NCBI GenBank assembly: GCA_013365365.1
Contig: JABVXU010000726.1
Span: forward strand, 1-23,754
Length of the DNA: 23,754 bases
Direction of reading: 5' to 3'
Origin: Cruorifilaria tuberocauda
Taxonomy: Eukaryota; Nematoda; Chromadorea; Rhabditida; Onchocercidae
Both the position numbers and the translations under genes were made by a program. The notes beneath the pieces are model-generated. The model was not told the DNA's origin. It made no database searches and worked only from the letters and a program-made list of their open reading frames with translations. This document shows positions 9,317 through 21,300 of the stretch, in pieces; position 1 is the stretch's first letter, and each line of letters starts with the position of its first letter.

Positions 9317-12300
9317 CTGCAAAAAATCGTTCACTACCACAGGATAAAAAAAAGAACATGGACAGAACCGGGAAAAATAATTTTGTATTCGTTAGAATTA
9401 TACATTGCGATGGTTACGGAAAAGTCTCCAACATACCGCTTGAAATGTTCCATTTCCAGTTCAAGAGGATCAAGAAATTCCAGTTCACTGTCAGGACGTG
9501 GTTTAAATGCTTCATGTGGATCAAACTTCATTTCTGCGATTGCGATAGCAATGCGTGGGTCACCTGGTTCAAAAATCATCGGATTCTGGTTGCGAAAAAT
9601 CTCATCTTCTTTTGCAAAAGCTGCAAGCTTTCGCGTTTCCGAATCATAATCTGCCAGTGGATTCGATGACGAAAGAAATGTTTTAGACGCTTTATTTCTT
9701 GGACGAACTGCATTCGTGAACTGAACGGAACCAGGATAAGCTCCACCGATCTTAATCTTCAATATAAATAACACTAAAATTATGTATGGAACACCACAAA
9801 AACTCAGAGCATGATAAAGTTAAGTTACACCAGGCAGAGTTTCGATCCTAAGCCCAAGTAAACATAACTATATTTGAAACTTGATTTTTTTCATAGATTC
9901 ATGTCGATATGTCCTTTATAAGTCCGAAATGTTGATATTTCTACAAAGTATGAAATTTGCGAACTCGTTTCCTCGTGACCAATCCTCTCCAATAAACGTA
10001 CTTTCCCATAATTCAATAAAGGAGTAAGGAAAATAGAGAAGATTAGTACAGCTTACCTTGTTTGATTGTGCAGTGTTATTTACGTTTCCCGTAGTGCTCA
10101 TACCATTTTGATGATTGACCAGAAACTGTGCATTTATACACTGTGGCGATTTCCGCATTTTGTTGGCAACGATACCCTGCTCGAGAGAAGGAAAATTAAA
10201 TAAATCTAATTTAGACATGGATAAGCTATAAGAAATTATATTACTTACAGAAAGAGGGACATTTGGTAAACGTTGTTTTGGACAGAAGGGAGAATCAGGA
10301 AGCGTAAATCCCTGTGCAGTGATGTTAGTACTCAAAGTATTTTGCCTTGTGCCGTTACTACTATACGAATTATTTTGTAAAAGAGCATTCATAACATCGA
10401 GAGATGACACTTGAGTTGTACTGGTGCTTCCTTTGCATGAGGCAACATCTAGTGGTGGACCACAAAGAGGCTGCTTGAAAGACAAAGATGGTAAAGATGG
10501 GGAGAATGATGATAATGAAGTTTCTGACGCGTGACGAGGCAGTTTCTGAAATCCAAAACAGGAAAAATTTGTGGCGGTCTGGAAAGATTTCGCGTCAAGT
10601 ACAGGGAGTGGAAAAATTAGTACAGCTCTTTGTAACATATTAGTTAATGGTACATTAAATGGTGATGGAACTGAATGTTGACCCGATATATGAACATTAT
10701 CATCAATTCCAATTTGACAGTTCCTTCCTTCATAAGTTGGAGGAGTTTGTAGTGGACGCAAAACTGCATCCTGAGCAAAGTTGAAAAACGTTGCTGACAT
10801 TAAGGGAGTATTTTGGTCCGGCAAAGACGCAAAACATTGATTTAATCCATTGATTAGGTAAACTCGATGTTGTTCTCCAAAATATGTGTAATAATCAACT
10901 CCTCCTTGGTATGTTCCAAAGCCTATGTTTGCTTGTGAAGGAGGGAATGCCGCTATAGAAGGAAAAGAAAATCCTTGAGATATATTTGTGTCAGAAGATC
11001 CAGCTGATTGCATTTCTGGTATCTCAGACAGACTTATTTTAGGAAACGAAGACGTCTTAAAAGGGAGTTCTATAATCGCACAATTTACGTCTGGAAGTTG
11101 AGACCTGAGTTCCATATCGGATAGAATTGTAGAATCTCCACTTACAGTTATAGCTATTGAAGAGTTATCTGATCCCTTGTCCAGTGGCAGCTTTGTAGCT
11201 GGTTGAATATCTAGACTCATTCCCTCACTTTCGTGATCTTCTGTTTTTGAAAGCACTATTGTGTAGTTGATTGGTAATGTTTTTTCAGATTTCATTGCAC
11301 TGTTTTCATTTTCCGAATTTTCGTTACCATCCTTTTTTACCACTGAATCGGCTTGTATAACCTCATTCTTCGTGGATGCATTTTCTTTTTCATTTTCTCT
11401 CTTTTCTTCTATTTCAGATCGATTTGGAACACCCTCACTCTTTTTTGTTTCTTCCTTATTTTGTACCTTTGCTCGTCCATCTTTGGAGACACAAACTTGC
11501 TCCTTTGCCGGTCCCAGTTGTTTGAACTTCGAACCACATTTTGGATCACTCCAATATTCAAACTCTAAAACCGGTTCCTTCCGAACTTCAACTTCTTGAC
11601 TTTCTGATAATTGCAATCCATTTTCTTTTTTTCGATCGCGACCATCTTTCTGTTTTCTTCCTCGTACTCGGTCCTGCAATAATCTACTGCATCAAAAATC
11701 GCACTCCTGCAGACAAATTTATAACTTATCGAGTATTTTTTTTAATTGTTTTACGAATAATCTGATACACATTCAAGCAAGAAAGAGAGATCAGTGTCCG
11801 AAGTCCATTTCGCTTTATTTTTGATTGGAACAGAAACATAATTGAGATCCACACTACGAAATTGATGGAAATACAACAAATAAAAGCGCAATTTTAATTT
11901 CCTTTAGCTGCCTTAAGTATCTAATGTAATTAGAGAACATTTACGGGAACAAACCGCTTTCTTTTTCTTTGCTTCAGGTTTGCTCTGTTTTTCTTTCTTC
12001 ACCTCTTGTCGCGCCGCTTGTTGTTCTTTTTTCTTTCTTAGAAGTTCAGCTTCAATGATTTTCTTTTGCTCTTCTTTGAGTTTTCGTTCCCTGTCCTGTC
12101 TTTCCTTTTCTTCCTGAAATCATTGGTATAATTTTAAACGTCAAAATGCACAAAATGTAAAACGTTGTCGCCAACGAAAAACTGTTAGTGATTAACAGAG
12201 ATACACGGAATGATTTATCTTTATATTTGTAGCAAATTTAAAAAGACAAAACAGATTGTCTTCAATAACAGAAATTGGAGGTTGAAATCAGGAAATCCAA

Positions 12301-15300
12301 GTAAAGAAAACGGCCACTTAGCCGTCTGCAAAAAAAATCATGTGATCATTCAGCATCCAAATCAGGAGCAGCAGCCTAATAGCCGAAAGAATACGTTGAT
12401 GTAGAATACGATACGATTGAAAAAATTTTCCGAATCCTTTCTCAACCTTTTCTTCTAGTGGTATTCATAATCTAGAATCTCTAGCATAGAAAAAGACAAG
12501 CATAGTCAAGCCAAATCAAAATTCCAACTTGTTTTCGGAGTTTTTGTCGAGCTCGTTTAGCAGCTTTGCTTGCTGCAGCTTGTGCCGCTGCAGTATCTTT
12601 TTCGTTAATGTATTCCAATATTTCTTCAATTGAAGTGTCAGGAATAACAGCGGGCAATTTTTTAGATTCCTGATTGGCGGTAGCGCAGGTTAATTTTTCC
12701 TCCACACTTTTCGCATCTGTTCCACCGTGCTAAAATGCTATTGGTAACTGCATGAAATAGAAATTGGATTTAATAGCTTCATAATATAAAAGATAGACGA
12801 AATAAGAATACGAATATCGTTAATAACTTAAAATACCCAACAACATCTCCTCAAAAATTTACCTTTATTTTAATAAACGGTATGATTTCAATTTCATTCA
12901 TATAATAACCAAATATTGAACAACTAAAAATAACCTCTTGCACACTTCGACGTTTTAACTTCATCCGAAGCCTTTCCCTGATTTGCGCACGGCCTGATTT
13001 AACACTTTCTGTGGCAGCATGTCCAAACATCTCACAATAACAACAATCACAGTGCCCGTGTCGCCCATCTCGACCTGTTCCAGGAACTGTTCTTTTAATT
13101 TTTGTCTGAAACTAATACTAAAGCTAATAATACAAATGGAGGTATGGAGCAAAAAAAAAAGATGCTACAGAATTATTCAAGCAGACCCAAATTTATGCCG
13201 AATTATGCTTATGTAAACAAGAAGTTGAAAACTGAAAAGCAATTTCCTTATACAAAAAATTTACTTTATTGTCGCAAGAATGATGACGATGTGGATGTTG
13301 TTCATCGGGAACTTCGCAATCAGTCCATTCTTCATCTGTGTCCTGAAGGAAATTAAAGTCTGTACACAAGTTTCGATTTTCTCACAGTGAGAGTAGAGAA
13401 ACCTGACCCTCATTGTATTCACACAATATAAATGTACGACCAAATGGTAAATATAATAAACGGTTTGAAAGCTAACCTCGTCGTCTTCATCTGTCAGATC
13501 ATCGATATTATCTGTTTGGTAGCCAAATAATTCTTCTTTCGAATCTCTGAACTCACTTTCAACTCGCTTACCATCATCGTATTTACAATTATCTTTAGTA
13601 GATATACCTGAATCATTACTTCCAGAAAAATAAATAGAAACTTGCCACTAATGCCGTAACTCTTTGTGATGGAAATCGAAGTATTATACTAAATCTCATT
13701 ACATATTTGTAGCTCACTTTACAGAACGTTTAAGATTTTTTATTTGATCATAAAAGGCAATTTTTATTTGCTTTTTTTTAATTTCACCATCGTAATATCA
13801 AATATTAGGAATGAGAAATATCTTTGCTCCCAAAAACATAAGATGGAAGATACACCTGTTTTATGTCGCTTCAGTCCGATAGCATGCTTTAGAAGCTTTT
13901 TGAGCTTTCCCTCTTCATGTAATTTCCGTATTTCTTCAGGAAAGGTATTAATATCAAATTCACCCAAATCAACGCTAAAATCAATAGCTGTTCCCGAATT
14001 AGACATCGAATCCAGATGATTATCTATCTTGCAGGCAGTCGTTTTCGCCGTTTTTCGCTGAAAAAAATTCAATACCGAAATGTTAATTCTAACGTTTCCC
14101 GTCTTTTCTGCATAAACATCCCCAAACAAACCTTTTCGACGTTGAGTATTTTGTTGATATCAAACGCAGTTTTTTTATTAGTAAACTGTTTAGCGATCGC
14201 AGAAGCCAACGTTTGCTTGGACCTGAATTGTGCTAAATTCTCATGTTCGACTTTTCTTGGCGATGATTTTGCTTTTTTATCCATTGAACTCGAAGGAAAG
14301 GACGTAGCAAAACTGACCATAGTTCCTTTAAAAATCCGGATTTAAAATCCAAATACCATTATGTCAAATAATATAAACTCACCAACAACAGCTGCATCAA
14401 GCATATTATTGGAAAATGGACGCATTATTACTTACTGGTCTCCGGAATGCTTATCATTTCTCTATCATTTCCTTTTTCTTGCTGAGAAGTTTTTGCGATC
14501 GACTTTCGGTTAACAATTTTCCGTGGTGAAGACCTAGAATAGATTAGCTTTCAAAAGACTCACAAGATAATACTAAATAAATTGATAATCACGATTTCAA
14601 ACCATTAAACCATATCATTACTACAATCTAAAAGACCCACCCATCCTTAGTATGACATAGTAGACAAAAGTCGACATTAAAATAGCGAGAGTTAGGGAAT
14701 GTGATTTTTACAACCGCTCAACTCAATAATATCACATACAATACCGTATTAATAAAAAAGTATCTAAAATACATAACGGAATATTTTTCACACATTTCCA
14801 TATTCTATTTCCCTCATCCTACTACATAATTTTTCATGTAAATTTTCCGACATACTGATTCAAAAGCATTGATGCATTAATTTTTTTTAAGTGTTGATTA
14901 CTCGCTTCCTTATCAAAGAATAATTAAAATTAGTAACTGATCAACCAGGTTCTGTATACATATTAACATTTACCCACGCCCTATGCTCAATAGTAAACAA
15001 ATGTGATCTATCCAAAAGCGCGAAAATCTCGAGCGGAAAAAAAACTGGCTAAGAATACGGAAATAGCTAGGTATGATGTATGTTAATTTAAAGTATTGAG
15101 AGTGACATGATCATAACAGATATGTGAAAACAGAAATGTCTTACTTCTCTTCATCTTCGATGCCAGTTCTGAGGTCAAGAGCTTCGCTTTCTTTCGTCTG
15201 CTCTTTAGATAAACATTCTCTCATACTTCCTAACAGTTGCTCCTGAAGTATGCCTTAACTAATACTTGATAACAAAAAATGAAATTTAAAAGCGAAAGTG

Positions 15301-18300
15301 AGATCAGCGGACTTCACAGTATCCAGCAGTTCAACGAATATGATTCATAGTTTTTAAATTTTAAAAATACACACGTGAACGATTTCGAAAAAAAACCTTA
15401 TAATCCTCAGACGACCTTATTGTCCAATGTTCATCTTCGTACGATTGAACTAACCGCAATAAACTTCTTTCGCCAATCTTCTTATCCATACCTTTCATTT
15501 CACTAAGCAACTTCTCACGAGCAGACGCTATAATATATACCACCCAAAATGTACGGATAAGCGAAGTTTTCAGCACTTGCTTTGTACAAGCATCCACTCA
15601 TGAAAAGGTTAAGATTGCAAAATGAAGTCGTGCTTTCAAAAACATTAATTCCGCTACCCGAAAGGGATTTTACTGCTGAAATGCCTCCGTTGTTTGCTTC
15701 GTTTTTATCAGACATAAATTTACTCTTCCTGATTAGTCGCGAAACAGGTGGTGTTAATCCAGCTTTGCGCACCATTTGCGGTTTTCCCATTGCTTTTCGT
15801 CCAAAAACCTCTAGCGCCAAATCACTTACTAAAAATATGAGTATAAACTACAATCTATAACTACTATTGAAAGAACCAATGAATTCTATATTGTAAAGGA
15901 AAAATTCATCTGATTAAACGAGAAATGGCTACTTAATAGTTAAAACTTATTTTACACTCATACAAGATAATGAAAGTTAAAATTTTTACCAGCATTATCT
16001 GTTGATAAAACAGCGCAATATCTTCGAGCCATTTCCCTAAGTGGTAGGCTATCTGGCCCGGATATATGGCAACTATCCAAGCTGAAAACAAACGAAAAAA
16101 TGCATCACAGAAGAGAGCAGTTTTTATATCTAAATACGATCGTACAATGTAGATGCGGACAATGTTAATCTAAATGTTCCCTCTTTACCATGCTGTTTTT
16201 TCTTCTCTTCTCTCTCTCACTTTCTCTATCAAGATGAAATGAACTAACCATTCATTCGATTCTAGAAATGATGTCGAAGATGTTTCATAATCAGATTCTG
16301 TCTCATCGCTATCCCCTTTTACATTACTTCCCGTTTTCTTTATTTTGAACTTCTTCACATTTATATTACTCACTGATGCAATTGTAAAACCCTTCAAAAG
16401 TCGGCACGAAAAAATTGCAATGGAAAATTAAAAAAGAACCAATAATTATTCCACAGGGAGAATTTATACTTACTTTTCCAACTCAAATTCTACGGACGAT
16501 AAAACTATAATGAAAATGTGATTGCTATCATGAATCGAACTTACAGACTTTCTCTCCGAGCGAAGATTTGCTTTCTTCATTAACAATGAACCCTTCACTC
16601 TATGTTTATCACCCCCTCCCATTGTGTCCGCTTTCTCATCACTGATAACTGGAAAACTATAAACATAAAAACAGATGAAAGAAAAAGAACAAAAGCTTTC
16701 TTCAAACACAAGAAATAAAACGATTATTTTCGAGATAACCTGAAGTTCTTCGTACATCATTACTTTCAAATTCGCAAATCGGCGACGATTCCAATCTAAA
16801 AAATATTCCGGGCGTTTCAACATTTTGAAATAAAAGCTGAACACAAATCCCAAAAATTAGAGGAAGCAAATGATAAACTTTAAAACACCAAAAAAAAAGT
16901 TTTCCCACCTGTGACCTTTTGGTATCAGTTCGCATGCTTTTTTGACAATTTCTTGATATTTCCCACTATTTGTTAAATCAGGCAAATCACTAGCGTCAGT
17001 TGCGTATTCCTCTCCTTGGTCTGAAAATTTATTGCAAAATTTGATAAATTAAAGATTCATATATATCAAACGAGGATTTAAGAGCAAACCGGCAATATAC
17101 CGGACTTCATTTTCAAATATTTCCATTGTATACCTGTCCGATTATTTAATGAACCACAATTGTTGCAAATGCCTTTTTTTTCACAAAGACAATGGCCCTG
17201 ATAATTGATGTCTTCTAAATAACCATATGGTACCTGCCAATCGCCCCAAGCTGTTTCTTTTTTCTAAACATTAATTCCCGTAAATGGACACATTACTGAA
17301 AAGTTGACAGAATTTTTCTTGATAATATGCGTACACTATAGACATTCTTGAATTCCAATTTTTTGTCCCAGAATTCTAATTTGCTCGAATAAAGATACCA
17401 TTGATGGTACTAATGTGTTAATAATTAGAAAATATTCTAATGACAACACATGAAAAAGAAAAAAAATAAAAATGGTACATTATGATGATCATGCACGGTG
17501 AACAGCGCTCTTGCAGTCTGAAATTGCAAACTATGATTAGGAGATACTTAATATTTGGGAGAGATGATATTTTTTGTTGCGAATGTTCTGAATTCGAATC
17601 TCTTTATCATCTCTACTAGTGTAATTGCTCACAGGCTGTAAAAATTAAGCTCAGTTATAAGGAAAACTTCATACAATAATTGTAAACGCATTTTTTGACA
17701 AAAAAGTAGACAAATTTAGTGGTGAATTCCGAACCCAGATTAAATTACTTATATCCTCGCTATCAATTAGTAAACCGCAGGTGATGATATGCGAAATTCG
17801 ACATTCATCGCAAGAGCAGTGTCGAAGAGTGCATCGCTTGCATCGTATACAAGGCAACACCTCGCCATTTTCATCTGAAAATTTTTATTATGTCAATCCA
17901 GTTACAATGCAAAATGAGAAGAAATATCCCTACAGATGAATAATTCAAAACCATGCTACCTCAGAAATAAAACTGTAAACAAATTATGAGACTTGATCAT
18001 TAGAAATGTATGACAAAATCTTTTAACAGAAATTGCACAAATACTTTCTGAAAGGATGCACGAGTACTCACAAAAACTAACCAATGCAAACAGAAGTTGT
18101 GGGTCCCTCCTCAATGAGTTCATGTATTCTTTCTGACACACTAATGTCGTCAGCTTCCAAACCGCTATTGTCACTGAAATGATGTTATTTGGATAATATA
18201 ACTAAAAGCACAAAATTAAATTAATGCAGTGTAAAAAATGTATTTAAGAGAACTCCTTGTAAAGTTTATTTTCGAGCATTTTTACATAAAAGATCCTCAA

Positions 18301-21300
18301 AAATAAGTTGCATGAACGGTCAAAATAAAACTGCAAGTCACATGCTAAACCCAGAAATCACAAAAATTAATAATTAATGGTAACATTCTCAAAATTTCCG
18401 TTCAGCTTTACAGTTGATTTTGCTTTGAGTTGCATCTACATTGGCCAAGATCACATAATATTTCTGCAGGCTCATGAAGTATTCAGTGCATGCATTTGCA
18501 GTGCTTTAACACGGTACAGTAGTTGCCAATTCCTTGTTAGATTATCTTAGTCCTCCTTATGAGAGCAATGTGATTTTAAACCACAGTATATTATAAAATA
18601 CTGAAATATATGAAATTAAGTAGGAATTACCATTTATCATCTATTAAGTCAGTTAAATTTCCAAGAGCAGTTAAATCAGATTGCCATTGGTGATACTGAA
18701 TTTTTCGTAAAAAACAATTGCGGATCATTTTCCGCTGGCTTTTGAAAAATTCCAAATCTTCTTTGAACAATTCATCTTTGGCTTTGTGCTTAATCTGAAA
18801 AGACTGATCGAAATCTTGATGTTATTGAAATAAAATGGGCTAGGAATTTAAAGTTTCAACTTTTCAATTTAAGCTCACCAGTTGAAGAGTAGAGGGCCTT
18901 AATTTAGCATCACTTCATGAATTCCCTAAAAAGATGATTGGATTTTTGGCACAACTTACATGGTTAATAACTTTTTGCTGTTCGGTATACAATACGATAT
19001 TTGCATTGGCCTTTTTAAATATTTCTCTGCTTGTAACCATTAATTTATGAAAAATGCGAAAACTTTGAGCAAGTTCAAGCGCGCCTTGGGGAATGTCTGA
19101 ACGACTAGCTTCAGTGCAAGCTAGATGTCGGTAATATTCTTCATCTTCATTATCAAGCACTATCAATTTACACCTGTCAAACAGTTTACACTTAATATTA
19201 AAATTAGTCAAGGAATCTGAACAAGTTACCTTCTGCCACTTTGTGCAGCATTTATATTACAAAGATTTTAACAGTATCTGCTCTCAGTAGTCAAAAACAA
19301 AGACTGGTTATAAAGAACGAAATCGAAGTGAGATATGTGTAACGCTCTGAAAAATTGACCCTACGACTCTTGTCGAGCCTATTGTGACCCAGCTATGTCT
19401 ATATTATAGAGTGCATTCAAATTGCTTCTCCCAACACTATGTTAATTTAGAATTCCGTGGAATTTTACTGGATACCTTATTACATGGTTACATAAAACAT
19501 TGGAACACGTGAAATATTGACTGCATGAGTATGAAACCTTCAAGTGTAAAAACGTTACTGCGCGTTGATTGGCTAAAATAAGTGGCTTTTAACTAACGAA
19601 AATCAGACCGCGATAAAGAGGATGGCTTAACAGTGGTATCCATCTTTCAGGGTCTAAAATTTCATTACCGATGCGTAGCTGACCACATTCTATATTTTGG
19701 GGAAACAGCTGAAGTTATAAAGTTAACATGAAGCAAACAGGTCAATCACGAGTCTAAAAATATTTGTAAAATCAGATGAAAATGATTTTAATGAGACAAA
19801 GTTTCTCAAACAGTACTAACTATTGATTAGCGCAATTTGTGAAAATACTACATAATAAATTAACCTACTTGAGAGCATTTTCTAGACTGGGTAGATAATT
19901 TAACAAAAGATCATCTTGGTAAATGACTCGATCGAAAATATGATGATTCACGACTTTCCAGCTAATGCCGAATTGCGAAAGGTAATCTTCGTCCTGAATG
20001 AATGTCGGATAACTGATAAGTACAATGCAGAATAGGAGGTACGATACAACAGTTAATCATGGTTTTTATTTTAAATTTGAGGAATTTTCCTTTTTCGCGA
20101 CTATAATCTTTTTGCAAACATTACAAACTTTTAAAAAATGCTTTCATAAATCATATGCTCCAACACTGATTTTTTTTGTACCCACAGATACCCAGCAGAG
20201 AACTCACCAATTAAAATTATTACATATTTTTTACTTGTCTCTGTCTCTATTTTCATTTATCCAAATAATTTTATTTTATAAATAATTTACTTAAATAATT
20301 AAACGAAAAAACAACTTACTAAGACAGCTAATAGAGGCGACATATTCCTTGCAGTTTCCTGCTGGCAAGAAAAGCGATCGAGTAAGGTTTTGACAAAAAG
20401 TTTAGCACGTTCAAGCTCCATTTGCTCCTTACTAGCACCGGCTTCATAAAGCTGCAACCTGGGAGTAACGGATCCATTTTATAATGTTGAAACTTCTTCT
20501 AAGGAGAACAAAAGTGCAAGTGGATACTCTCTAAAACTAGTGAAACCTGAATAAGAGTAGGTACAACTTGAGGGGCCACTAATATCTGCCATAAGTCGTC
20601 TGATTTCAGATTCATGACGTATTCGTGTCCAATACTCTCCAATCGTTTGTACAATTGATGAGGATCGTTTTCAGCCAATCTGAACAATATTTTACTTGAA
20701 AAAGCATGTGAAAATTATTATTCCGTAAATTTGTGTATGCACTGTGCTATTCAAATTACATCATGCATGTCATGATTGTTTAATAAGAGGATTTGTGACT
20801 TCATCAAACGATGATGATAAAAATATTCTTCAAACCTTGTTGAGCTATTGAAATTAAGGATAACATGACTTTGTTCATAAGTATTAGCTTACATCGTAAC
20901 ATTCCGTTTAATTTTGTCCACATCGAATCGCTTTCCTTTCGATGACGTCATGTTGGCATTTAGACCGTCACGGAACATCTGTCGAATATTTTGACGTAAA
21001 TCATGCCAACATCTTTGCAGCATTTCGATCTCCTTCCGTCGTTCTTCATCCGTAAGTCTAAATAATTTCTGTAGTTAGGGAATAAGAACATTTCAACCAT
21101 AGCGAATTAATCTGAAATACTTCCAGAATGAAAAGTAGCAATATTAATAAATGTGGACAACAGATTGCGAAGATTGCCACCACTTTTTAGAAAACTTTTG
21201 GAAGTCTTAGAAATATGTTAAATAGTTGGGGGAAGATTACTGAAATTTAAAATTATACATACTGTTGTCGAACATAGTTTTGACATTTGCAGTGATCATA

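Noticed and set aside
9159..9649. Plus-strand ORFs (62, 138 and 103 codons) in this interval
   Set aside because: They are antisense shadows of the last two FAM193 exons, which have family motifs and splice signals.
16480..16507. Short minus-strand exon with good TTATAG acceptor and GTAAGT donor (LSSVEFELEK)
   Set aside because: Its only open frame needs a phase the upstream donor (16544) does not supply, and skipping it keeps the frame. It could be a poison or alternative exon, but the main model does not need it.
20025..20285. 86-codon plus-strand ORF between FAM193 exons
   Set aside because: It lies in an intron of the minus-strand gene, and is Phe/Leu-rich as expected for T-rich intron sequence.
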